From Thermomicrobiales bacterium (GTDB lineage Bacteria; Chloroflexota; Chloroflexia; Thermomicrobiales; UBA6265): DNA of 7,701 nucleotides. Under the pieces are notes generated by a model, which saw only the letters and a list, made by a program, of their open reading frames with translations, made no database searches and had not been told where the DNA came from. Both the position numbers and the translations under genes were made by a program. Where the stretch lies: the NCBI GenBank assembly GCA_025937615.1, contig JAICRA010000059.1, positions 1 to 7,701 on the forward strand. The letters are read 5' to 3'. Of this stretch, positions 1-5,781 are shown piece after piece. Positions within the stretch are counted from its first letter, which is position 1. Every line of letters starts with the position of its first letter.

Positions 1-1
1 C

Positions 2-766
2 GGGATGGTCGTCGTCGAACTGACGAGCGGCAACATGGGCATTGGTCTCGCCGTCACCTGCTCGATCATGGGCTACCGCATGATCGCCGTGATGAGCGAA
101 GGAAACAGCCCCGAACGGCGTCAGCTTCTCGCGGCCTACGGCGCCGAGATCGAGCTGGTGCCGCAAGCTCCCGGGGGAAAGCCCGGCCAGGTCAGTGGCG
201 AGGATCTGGCACTGGTGGAGCTACGAACCGCGGAACTCGTCGACGAGCTCGGCGCGTGGCGCCCCGATCAATTCGGCAACCCCTCGAACCCGCGCGCTCA
301 TGAGCTGGGGACCGGACCGGAACTGTGGGAGCAGTCGGGTGGCCGCCTGGACGCGTTCGTCGCCATCGTCGGCACCGGCGGCACATTCATCGGCGTCGCC
401 CGGGCGCTCAAGGCCCGTGACAACGCGATTCGCTGCCTGGCGGTAGAGCCCGCGGGCGCACAGGCGTTGGCCGGCCAGGCGATCACCCACCCCGCCCACA
501 AGCTGCAGGGAGCGGGCTACGCGATGATCCCGCCGCAATGGGATCCAGCGCTGTGCGACGGGACGATCCCGATCCTTGACGACGCCGCGATCAGCACCGC
601 TCGCGAGCTGGCGCGGCGCGAAGGTATCGTCGCCGGGTTCTCGACTGGGGCAAACGTGGCGGCCGCTCTACGGCTGGCGACTGAGCCGCCCGGGCTCACC
701 GTCGCCACGGTTGCCTGCGACACCGGTACGCGCTACTTGAGCACGGACCTCTTCGCGAGCGGCTGA
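2..766 (+). CDS. Cysteine synthase-family PLP-dependent enzyme, 5'-truncated by window edge
   Basis: This is the C-terminal part (254 codons plus stop) of a fold-type II PLP enzyme of the cysteine synthase / O-acetylserine sulfhydrylase family, which makes L-cysteine from an activated serine and sulfide in the cytosol. The reading frame is open to the left edge. The ATG at 5 is internal, because the PLP lysine (usual motif S-x-K-D-R) lies upstream of the window. Visible marks, numbered from that ATG, are the asparagine loop ELTSGNMGIGLA (5-16), QFGNPSNPRAHELGTGPEL (89-107), the phosphate-binding GTGGT (123-127), GFSTGAN (211-217) and the C-terminal DTGTRYLST (239-247). The residue after Asn in the loop is Met where the family usually has Thr. 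No CBS domains follow, so this is not a eukaryotic-type cystathionine beta-synthase. Cystathionine synthase or O-phosphoserine sulfhydrylase activity cannot be excluded. It faces the next gene tail to tail. Confidence 0.93.
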   Translation, partial: GMVVVELTSGNMGIGLAVTCSIMGYRMIAVMSEGNSPERRQLLAAYGAEIELVPQAPGGKPGQVSGEDLALVELRTAELVDELGAWRPDQFGNPSNPRAHELGTGPELWEQSGGRLDAFVAIVGTGGTFIGVARALKARDNAIRCLAVEPAGAQALAGQAITHPAHKLQGAGYAMIPPQWDPALCDGTIPILDDAAISTARELARREGIVAGFSTGANVAAALRLATEPPGLTVATVACDTGTRYLSTDLFASG

Positions 767-785
767 ACCGCGCCTTCGCATCTCT

Positions 786-1190
786 CTAGATCAGATTGGC
801 CTCCGGAACTGAGAGGTAGACCGTGTTGTTTTCGACGCGGGCGATCTGGCCAGCTCCGGCAAAACGATCGTCGGCCAAGGACACGTCGATGTGGATGAAT
901 CCGACTCGCATGAGCTGGTGACGCGCCTGCTCTGGAAGATTACCCAGGTCATACGAATCACCACCTATTCCGAAGAATCCCGGGTCGATGTCCTCCTGGC
1001 CCTCGTCCGTCGCCGCGTTCGGGTCACCCATCTTGACGAACTTGACTGTCCCGACTTCCTTGCCGGTCGAGTCGACAACCGTATCGCCGATCATGACGTT
1101 GCTGATAGGGCCGCCTTCGACCGTGTCCGAATACATTTCGCCGTCAACTGTGTTGTCGGTCGACATCGAAAGCGGATCGCGCTCGCTCAT
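786..1190 (-). CDS. PRC-barrel-like / DUF2171-type protein
   Basis: A 134-residue acidic, soluble protein. Residues about 28-55 read as the start of a PRC-barrel-like beta domain (ISNVMIGDTVVDSTGKEVG, then VKFVKMGDP). The C-terminal part closes with the pattern usual for such domains, GQIARVENNTVYLSVPEANL at about 113-132. A middle stretch rich in Asp, Glu and Gly (about 55-80) separates the two halves. PRC-barrel proteins mediate protein or RNA contacts, and the DUF2171 relatives I associate with this arrangement have no assigned reaction. There is no signal peptide or membrane segment. The ATG start at 1190 is supported by a perfect AGGAGG seven bases upstream. The gene is convergent with the cysteine synthase-like gene, with a 19-bp gap, and lies 166 bp downstream of a tiny membrane-protein gene on the same strand. 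Family assignment is by pattern only. Confidence 0.8.
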   Translation of the reverse strand: MSERDPLSMSTDNTVDGEMYSDTVEGGPISNVMIGDTVVDSTGKEVGTVKFVKMGDPNAATDEGQEDIDPGFFGIGGDSYDLGNLPEQARHQLMRVGFIHIDVSLADDRFAGAGQIARVENNTVYLSVPEANLI

Positions 1191-1356
1191 CGGTGACCCT
1201 CCTCTCTATCATCTGCGGTGACCCGTGCCGCCGGTTTGGACAGATCTTCCTGTTCTTAGGCGAGAGTCTCGTGGGCCGCATTCTGACCGCTCGACTGTGA
1301 CTGCATCCTATCAGAATTTGTGGCAACGCCGACGACGCAGTGGAACGAACGAGAAC
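1191..1356. other. Intergenic gap between two minus-strand genes
   Basis: Apart from the AGGAGG at 1198-1203, I see no convincing promoter, terminator or repeat here. The minus strand has TAGGAT (complement of 1306-1311) as a weak -10 look-alike, but no -35 partner at 16-18 nt. The gap is long enough to hold an independent promoter for the PRC-barrel-like gene. Read-through from the small upstream membrane-protein gene is equally possible. Confidence 0.4.
1198..1203 (-). promoter_or_regulatory. Shine-Dalgarno AGGAGG of the PRC-barrel-like gene
   Basis: A perfect AGGAGG on the minus strand sits 7 nt before the ATG at 1190. It fixes that start and shows that the host uses canonical SD initiation for at least some genes. 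Confidence 0.85.
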
Positions 1357-1509
1357 CTAGCTCCGCGTGGACGCGATCAGGATGAGGGCCGCGCACAGCA
1401 GGAGCATCGCTCCAATGGCCAGCGCCGCCGTTGTCCAGAAGAATCGCGATTGGCGTGGCGGCTCGCTCGTTAGCACGTCGTTCGAACGGGCCTCGTCAGA
1501 TTCCGTCAT
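1357..1509 (-). CDS. Small single-pass membrane protein (50 aa), hypothetical
   Basis: The minus strand reads ATG (1507-1509) through 50 codons to TAG (1357-1359). The protein has a charged, polar N-terminal part (MTESDEARSNDVLTSEPPRQ, 1-20), then an uninterrupted hydrophobic segment at about 23-46 (FFWTTAALAIGAMLLLCAAL, followed by ILIA), and ends STRS. This is the profile of a single transmembrane helix, probably N-in given the acidic tail, although the Arg residues on both sides of the helix leave topology open. The clean helix and the lack of the Arg/Pro/Ser noise typical of antisense frames argue that it is real. There is no SD. A TAACCT box ends 6 nt before the ATG, and an in-frame TAA lies just upstream, so the ATG at 1509 is the only good start. 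It diverges from the VOC gene by 61 bp. Function unknown. Confidence 0.6.
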   Translation of the reverse strand: MTESDEARSNDVLTSEPPRQSRFFWTTAALAIGAMLLLCAALILIASTRS

Positions 1510-1515
1510 ATGCTG

Positions 1516-1521
1516 AGGTTA
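1516..1521 (-). promoter_or_regulatory. Candidate -10 box TAACCT for a leaderless transcript
   Basis: TAACCT on the minus strand ends 6 nt upstream of the ATG of the 50-residue membrane protein. That spacing would put the transcription start at or next to the start codon, which would explain the missing SD. No -35 match is visible. Confidence 0.3.
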
Positions 1522-1558
1522 CCAGCCGGGAGCGCGGCACATGGCGCGGGCGTGAGCG

Positions 1559-1564
1559 AAGGAG
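1559..1564 (+). promoter_or_regulatory. Shine-Dalgarno AAGGAG deciding a GTG start
   Basis: AAGGAG lies 6 nt before GTG 1571. No ATG with comparable support is nearby, so the VOC protein starts at this GTG. Confidence 0.8.
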
Positions 1565-1570
1565 CGAACC

Positions 1571-1972
1571 GTGATCCGGATCGACGGACTGGCCGAAGTC
1601 GTACTCAATGTTCATGATGCCTCGCGGGCCGTCGCGTTTTACGGCGATCTGCTTGGCCTGGAGCGGATGACCCCAGTGGACCAGCCGGGTCCGATCTTTT
1701 TTCGCACCGGCAAGGCAACCGATCGCGTTCCCTCGCTTCTCGTCCTGGTGCCACTTTCCCAGGGAACTCAGACCTTCGGCGAACCGCGAACGCTTCATCA
1801 TTTGGCGCTGACCATCCCGGAGGCGAATTTCGATGAAGCGCGGGCAACGCTGACGAACGCGGGAATCGCGGTCCGCGACGGGAAGCATCCGGTGTTGGCG
1901 GTGCGCACCATGTACGTGACCGACCCCGATGGTAATGAGGTCGAGCTCATTTCCCCGGAGCCGGCCGGTTAG
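1571..1972 (+). CDS. VOC superfamily (glyoxalase/bleomycin-resistance/dioxygenase fold) protein
   Basis: A 133-residue single-unit VOC protein made of two beta-alpha-beta-beta-beta modules. The first carries the typical VVLNVHDASRAVAFYGDLLG (10-29). The second carries LHHLALTIP (75-83) and ends VTDPDGNEVELISPE (116-130). VOC enzymes use a divalent metal, usually held by His/Glu residues on the first and last strands of each module. Candidates here are Glu9 (where His is more usual), His76 or His77, and Glu125. The substrate cannot be read: glyoxalase I-like, extradiol dioxygenase-like, epimerase or fosfomycin/bleomycin-resistance roles share this fold. The GTG start has AAGGAG 6 nt upstream. 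The gene is convergent with the HD gene. Its stop TAG (1970-1972) overlaps the other gene's stop TAA, read on the complement of 1969-1971, so the two messages overlap at their ends. Confidence 0.88.
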   Translation: MIRIDGLAEVVLNVHDASRAVAFYGDLLGLERMTPVDQPGPIFFRTGKATDRVPSLLVLVPLSQGTQTFGEPRTLHHLALTIPEANFDEARATLTNAGIAVRDGKHPVLAVRTMYVTDPDGNEVELISPEPAG

Positions 1973-3315
1973 ATCGCTGCTCCCAGGAGGGGCATCAGCA
2001 GCTTCTCCCATGAAAGGGATAGGATTTCTCGATACGGCTCGGCGGCGACGATCCGAATCAGACGGCGGTGCTCCTCGTAACGCTTGAAGTCGTCGTCGGT
2101 CAGCCCGACGACGTCGCGCCACGGCATCAGCGGTTCGAAGCCGACTGGCGGGCGTTCGAAAGCGACCCAGACATCCGAGCGCCAGCGCTCAGGCTTCGGG
2201 ATGTCGATGAGGACCGCCTCGGCCGGTACGGGGTTGCCAGTCTCCTCGGCCAGCGCACTGGCGAGTCGCGTCTCGACGTCGCGTCGCGCCAGCGGATCGA
2301 AGAAAAGGTTCCCGAGTCTGGCGTAGAGCTCAAACGCGCGCGACCCGATCTCGACGGCCCGCTTGTAGATCTGGCGGTCGCGCAGGCCACGCGCCAGTCG
2401 CTGCGTGGGGGGCGGCATCGCGTCGGAGGTCAGACGCGTCAAGAGTGAGTCGTCGTCATGTCCGATCAGCTCTTCTGGTTGGAGTGCGCCGGCGATGAGG
2501 GCTTCCTGTGTCGCGCGGAGCAGCATGACCATGCAGGCGCGGTTCGTGTGATGCCAGTAGACGTTGTCGAACATCTCCTGGCGCGCGTTGATCAGCGAGT
2601 GAAGCGGACTGATGCCCTTTTCGCCGATGGCGATGCGCAGAGTGACATCCCCTCCGGGCTGCTCGACTCTGGCGATCGTCAGGGCGTCGATCAAACGCGC
2701 GGTATCGACGCCGCCGTACGGTACGTTGCAGGCTCGGGCGTCGCGAGGCAAGTAATCCAACTTGTCCATATCGAGCGCGCCGGAAAGAACCCCGCGCAGC
2801 AGTCGGTCGGCAGGCGGCAGATCCGCGCCATTGGGATCGACGAAGTTCGCGACCCGACGCGGATCGATACCCCATGACTCTTCCAGAATGGGAGCGAGCT
2901 CCGCTCCCTCGATCAGTCGCCGACCCCCACGCTCGTGCGGAATGATCGGCGGTCCCAACTCTTCGATGGCGTGAGAAAACGGATAGTGCCCGATGTCGTG
3001 CAAGAGAGCTGCGGCGACAGCCACGCGCGCATCACGATCCGTCAGCCACCGACCGTCAGGGGTGCTTCTGAGGTGATCGATCGCGAGCCGAGTCAGATGC
3101 ATGACCCCAAGAGAATGCTCGAAGCGCGTATGGCGGGCGCCCGGCCAGACTCGCGAAACGAACCCGAGTTGCTGGATGCGCTCCAGCCGCATGAACGGGG
3201 ACGTGCCGATCAGGGCAATATCCGGCCCGCCCAGGGGAATCCGATCGTACAAGGCGTCGCGGACGGTGGTTTCGATCGGGAACGCGGTGGCCGGGATAGT
3301 TCGTGGTTCGGTCAT
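1969..3315 (-). CDS. HD-domain phosphohydrolase, SAMHD1/COG1078-like (putative dNTP triphosphohydrolase)
   Basis: A 448-residue soluble HD-superfamily protein. In order: an N-terminal helix-rich start with FMRLERIQQLG (41-51); RHTRFEHSLGVMHLTRLA (61-78) with His67; ALLHDIGHYPFSHAIE (103-118) with His106-Asp107; and the C-terminal metal aspartate in GALDMDKLDYLPRDA (179-193). By comparison with SAMHD1, His67, His106, Asp107 and Asp184 would be the metal ligands, and Lys185, Tyr188 and Asp192 substrate contacts. Relatives hydrolyse dNTPs to deoxynucleoside plus triphosphate, but many bacterial COG1078 proteins have no proven substrate. About 200 residues follow the HD core, as in this family. 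The ATG at 3315 has no SD, but TATCCT ends 7 nt upstream, suggesting a leaderless mRNA. The gene diverges from the MFS transporter and converges, with a 3-nt overlap, on the VOC gene. Confidence 0.9.
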   Translation of the reverse strand: MTEPRTIPATAFPIETTVRDALYDRIPLGGPDIALIGTSPFMRLERIQQLGFVSRVWPGARHTRFEHSLGVMHLTRLAIDHLRSTPDGRWLTDRDARVAVAAALLHDIGHYPFSHAIEELGPPIIPHERGGRRLIEGAELAPILEESWGIDPRRVANFVDPNGADLPPADRLLRGVLSGALDMDKLDYLPRDARACNVPYGGVDTARLIDALTIARVEQPGGDVTLRIAIGEKGISPLHSLINARQEMFDNVYWHHTNRACMVMLLRATQEALIAGALQPEELIGHDDDSLLTRLTSDAMPPPTQRLARGLRDRQIYKRAVEIGSRAFELYARLGNLFFDPLARRDVETRLASALAEETGNPVPAEAVLIDIPKPERWRSDVWVAFERPPVGFEPLMPWRDVVGLTDDDFKRYEEHRRLIRIVAAEPYREILSLSWEKLLMPLLGAAI

Positions 3316-3322
3316 GATGGCA

Positions 3323-3328
3323 AGGATA
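3323..3328 (-). promoter_or_regulatory. Candidate -10 box TATCCT for the HD gene (leaderless)
   Basis: TATCCT on the minus strand is followed by 7 nt and then the ATG at 3315. This is the geometry of a leaderless promoter and fits the absence of an SD. The -35 region is poor (CTTACC about 17-18 nt upstream). Confidence 0.4.
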
Positions 3329-3371
3329 GACCGGTCCTTAGGTGCGGTAAGCGCGACCGCCCGCAGGCATG

Positions 3372-3377
3372 TATCCT
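3372..3377 (+). promoter_or_regulatory. Candidate -10 box TATCCT for the MFS-proline dehydrogenase pair
   Basis: The same hexamer as in front of the divergent HD gene, here on the plus strand 37 nt before GTG 3415. It would give a leader of about 30 nt. No good -35 is seen, so this is suggestive only. Confidence 0.3.
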
Positions 3378-3414
3378 CGGCGGCGCGAACGGAGCCAGGA
3401 GAGCGGGGACTCTA

Positions 3415-4656
3415 GTGCGTGGGCTTGCCGCAAGAGAAGAGGGACGCACGCAGGCGTCGCGTCTGAATGATGTCGCGGCGACAGACTCATCCTCCGCGCT
3501 GCCGCAACGAATCTCGCTTGCGATCCTGCTCTTCTCCTACTGGTGCGTCGACATCGTATCGCCGGCGCTGCCAGCCATCCAGGAGTCGCTGGCGCTGAGC
3601 GCGACCAGCGCGGGGCTCGTCTTCTCGGTCTTCTTCGCCGGGCGCCTCATTGCCAATTTGCCCGGCGCATGGCTCGTCGAGCGGACTGGACCCAAGTGGA
3701 CTGCGGTCACCGGATCCGCTGCACTCTTGGTTGGGTCAGGGCTAGCGGCGGTGGCCACTTCGCAGTCGACACTCCTGCCAGCGCGCGGCATCCAGGGTGT
3801 CGGGGTGGCCCTACTGGCAACCGCCGGGTTGCTCTCTGTCCTGCGCGCACGTCCCGGTGGCGGTGCGGCGATGACTGCCTTCAATCTCTCCACGGGTGTT
3901 GGTGGTAGCGCAGGACTCCTCACGGGGGGCTACTTGACGGCGGAATTTGGTTGGCGAGCGGTGTTCTGGCTGTCGACAGTCATTTCCGGGGTGCTCTTGA
4001 TTGGCTCGATACTGGCGCGGGTGCGGGCGACGGTCTTTCCGGCGAGACATGCGACCAGGGGAGAAACGAGCCCAACAGTTCGCCGATCTCGGTCCGGCGA
4101 GGTCGCGGCCGTGTCGGCGAATCTTCTCGTCTTCATCAACTATTCCATCTGGGTCGTTTCCCTTCCCTTGTTGGCGGCGGAGAAGTTTGGCTTCAATGCG
4201 GGTCAGGTCGGCATGATGCTGCTGTTTGTCAATGTCGTCCATCTCGCCAGTGCGGTTCCTATCGGTGGGCTCATTCGCAGGGCCGGCGCCGCGCGGGCGT
4301 TGGCAATCGGCTTCGGGATCGGTGGCTTGGGGATGCTCCTGGTGCCGGCGGCGCCCAGCGCGCCCTGGCTCCTCGCGCCTATGGCGTTGTATGCCGTTGG
4401 TCAAGTTGCTGGAAACAGCTCAGCCGGTGACCTCATCCTTCGCCTGGGAGGAGGAGGTGGGCGTGCGGTCGGCGCCGTCCGCCTCTCTAGCGACATCGGG
4501 CTTGTCGCCGGTCCGGCCGCCGCGGGTGCGCTCGCGGACGCCGCGGGTGTGGCAGCGCCGTTTGCTGTGCTGGGCGTCGTGGCGCTGGTGGCGATGGGGA
4601 CGGTGGCACTTATTGCCCGTCAGCCGTCACGGTTGAGTCTTGCACGAGGATGTTGA
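3415..4656 (+). CDS. Major facilitator superfamily transporter, 12 TM
   Basis: A 413-residue inner-membrane carrier. After about 32 polar residues come some 12 hydrophobic segments, the first at about 33-55 (ISLAILLFSYWCVDIVSPAL). The loop 2-3 signature GAWLVERTGPKWTAV (MFS motif A, GxLaDrxGrk-like) lies at about 84-98, and LLPARGIQGVGVALL (motif B, R-x-x-Q-G) follows in TM4. A polar, Arg-rich central loop (VRATVFPARHATRGETSPTV and following) divides the two six-helix halves. The substrate is not readable; the halves resemble drug/metabolite-proton antiporters. The frame stays open for 480 nt upstream, antisense to the HD gene, so the start is a judgement: GTG 3415 has GGGGA 5 nt and AGGAG 13 nt upstream and gives normal family length. 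The last 7 nt overlap the start of the proline dehydrogenase gene, which implies one mRNA and perhaps transport of a proline-related compound (inference). Confidence 0.88.
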   Translation: MRGLAAREEGRTQASRLNDVAATDSSSALPQRISLAILLFSYWCVDIVSPALPAIQESLALSATSAGLVFSVFFAGRLIANLPGAWLVERTGPKWTAVTGSAALLVGSGLAAVATSQSTLLPARGIQGVGVALLATAGLLSVLRARPGGGAAMTAFNLSTGVGGSAGLLTGGYLTAEFGWRAVFWLSTVISGVLLIGSILARVRATVFPARHATRGETSPTVRRSRSGEVAAVSANLLVFINYSIWVVSLPLLAAEKFGFNAGQVGMMLLFVNVVHLASAVPIGGLIRRAGAARALAIGFGIGGLGMLLVPAAPSAPWLLAPMALYAVGQVAGNSSAGDLILRLGGGGGRAVGAVRLSSDIGLVAGPAAAGALADAAGVAAPFAVLGVVALVAMGTVALIARQPSRLSLARGC

Positions 4657-5576
4657 CGACATTGCTACGCAACGGAATCCTGACTACGGCCGAGCGAGAT
4701 GAGGTCGAAAAATTCATCCGTGACAGCCGCTGGTCCCGTGCCCTGGTCGCTCGCTTCGTCGCCGGCGACCGGCTTGAAGACGCGCTACAAGTCGCGAACA
4801 GGCTAGCCACGCAAGGCTTGTCGACGACACTTGATCGGCTGGGCGAGAACGTTCTGACTCCAGAAGAGGCGCGAACAGCAGTCGAGGCGTATGCCGAGAC
4901 CTTGCGGGCGATGGCAGCCGGCGGACTGGACCCCAACATCTCGGTCAAGCTGACCATGCTCGGTCTGGATCTCGGCGACGAGGTTGCTTACGACAAAATG
5001 GCGACACTTCTCGAAATCGCGAGGAGCGTCAATGGGTTCGTGCGGATCGACATGGAAGGCTCCGCCTACACGGAGCGGACCCTCGCCATCATCGAGGCTC
5101 TGCACCAGCGTTTTGCTGGGCTTGTGGGGACGGTCATTCAGGCCTATCTCCACCGCTCCGATCGAGATGTAGAGCGGCTGATCAACCAGAAGATGCGGGT
5201 CCGGCTGGTGAAGGGCGCGTACGCGGAACCGGCGAGTCTCGCCTTGCAGAGACCACGCGAGATCGACGCGGCCTTTGTCCGCCTGATGGAGCGCCTGCTC
5301 GAAGACGGCCGCTATCCGGCAATCGCCACTCATGACCCCGCGCTGGTTCGCGCTACCAAGGGCTTCGCGCTGCGGATGGGTATCGACGCGGCGCGCTGGG
5401 AGTTCCAGATGCTCTACGGCGTGCGTCGGGAGGCGCAGGCTGCTCTTGCGCGTGAAGGGTATGGCATGAGGATCTACGTGCCGTTCGGTGCCGATTGGTA
5501 TCCGTACTTTGCCCGCCGAATCGCCGAGCGACCCGCGAACATGCTGTTCGTCTTGCGTCAGCTGACTTCTCAATAG
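4650..5576 (+). CDS. Proline dehydrogenase, monofunctional PutA/PutB-family (FAD-dependent)
   Basis: A 308-residue beta8alpha8-barrel flavoenzyme oxidising L-proline to delta1-pyrroline-5-carboxylate and passing electrons to the quinone pool, usually at the membrane face. Family blocks in order: LDRLGENV (61-68); ISVKLTMLGLDLG (97-109); VRIDMEGSAYTERTL (131-145); TVIQAYLHRSDRDVERL (161-177); VRLVKGAYAEP (184-194); AIATHDPALV (224-233); WEFQMLYGVRRE (250-261); and IYVPFGADWYPYFARRIAER (275-294). In the last block, Arg289-Arg290 correspond to the paired arginines that bind the proline carboxylate. Length matches the Thermus/Deinococcus/Bacillus stand-alone type; there is no P5C dehydrogenase domain and no separate one in the window. 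ATG 4650 overlaps the MFS stop by 7 nt (ATGTTGA). GAGG directly abuts the ATG, so TTG 4662, 12 nt from GAGG, is an alternative start. Translation is probably coupled to the transporter. Confidence 0.95.
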   Translation: MLTTLLRNGILTTAERDEVEKFIRDSRWSRALVARFVAGDRLEDALQVANRLATQGLSTTLDRLGENVLTPEEARTAVEAYAETLRAMAAGGLDPNISVKLTMLGLDLGDEVAYDKMATLLEIARSVNGFVRIDMEGSAYTERTLAIIEALHQRFAGLVGTVIQAYLHRSDRDVERLINQKMRVRLVKGAYAEPASLALQRPREIDAAFVRLMERLLEDGRYPAIATHDPALVRATKGFALRMGIDAARWEFQMLYGVRREAQAALAREGYGMRIYVPFGADWYPYFARRIAERPANMLFVLRQLTSQ

Positions 5577-5611
5577 TCGCTATCCCGCCCGGCGCGCGTC
5601 CCCGGTCAGGC

Positions 5612-5617
5612 TATACT
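5612..5617 (+). promoter_or_regulatory. Probable -10 promoter box TATACT
   Basis: TATACT is the closest match to TATAAT in the window. It predicts a transcription start near 5624, exactly where the first perfect hairpin of the leader begins. No TTGACA-like -35 is found at 16-18 nt (5589-5594 is CCGGCG), so another sigma factor or an activator may be involved. Confidence 0.5.
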
Positions 5618-5622
5618 GATAT

Positions 5623-5760
5623 GAAGTCCCACTGGGGACTTCCCCAGGGCAAAGCAGCTCCTGGGGTGGTGGTGAGACCCGGAAGCTCACGTCCGTATCA
5701 AGTGCAAGTCCGTGCAGGACATGGTGATGCGTGGCGTAGGCGACGAACCGGGGAGCTGCC
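5623..5760 (+). ncRNA. Candidate structured 5' leader / cis-regulatory RNA of unknown class
   Basis: The stretch between the TATACT box and the Cys-rich ORF has no convincing ORF of its own and is dense in helices. P1 is GAAGTCCC (5623-5630) with GGGACTTC (5635-5642), 8 bp around ACTG. P2 is CCCCAGG (5642-5648) with CCTGGGG (5660-5666), 7 bp. P3 is GTGAG (5672-5676) with CTCAC (5686-5690) around ACCCGGAAG. P4 is GTCC (5691-5694) with GGAC (5717-5720), with a possible inner TGCA/TGCA. A long-range helix is also possible: GCAGCTCC (5654-5661) with GGAGCTGC (5752-5759), perfect 8 bp plus a flanking G-U. It competes with P2 for bases 5660-5661, and its 3' strand lies 6 nt before the purine-rich ribosome-binding region. 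I find no signatures of TPP, FMN, cobalamin, SAM, c-di-GMP, T-box, SRP, tmRNA or RNase P RNAs. A riboswitch, attenuator or protein-binding leader is inferred from architecture only. Confidence 0.45.
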
Positions 5761-5781
5761 AGAAGAAGGGGTGGTTTGACG

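Noticed and set aside
759..771. GCGG-CTGAA-CCGC hairpin across the cysteine synthase stop codon
   Set aside because: It is only 4 bp with no T run; too weak to call a terminator.
1496..2122. 208-codon minus-strand ORF
   Set aside because: It runs across the VOC gene on the opposite strand and the end of the HD gene in another frame. The composition is Arg-rich with no motif.
2935..3414. Upstream extension of the MFS frame (160 codons)
   Set aside because: It is antisense to the well-supported HD gene, is polar and Arg/Gly/Asp-rich, and no MFS has such an N-terminus. GTG 3415 gives normal length.
4803..5573. 256-codon minus-strand ORF
   Set aside because: It lies wholly antisense to proline dehydrogenase, whose family blocks are unambiguous.
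5667..5700. Resemblance of GGTGAG-ACCCGGAAG-CTCACGTCCGTA to group II intron domain V or the SRP RNA tip
   Set aside because: Domain V needs an AGC triad and a matching 5' strand (AGCCGTATG-like), which are absent. The SRP tip needs GGTCAGG...GGAAG...AGCAGCC, also absent.
5660..5745. Loose TPP-riboswitch similarity (GGGGTGGTGGTGAGACCC and TGATGCGTGGCGTAGG)
   Set aside because: The conserved ACCTGAT segment and the CTGG/CCAG arm of TPP aptamers are missing, and the downstream gene is not thiamine-related.
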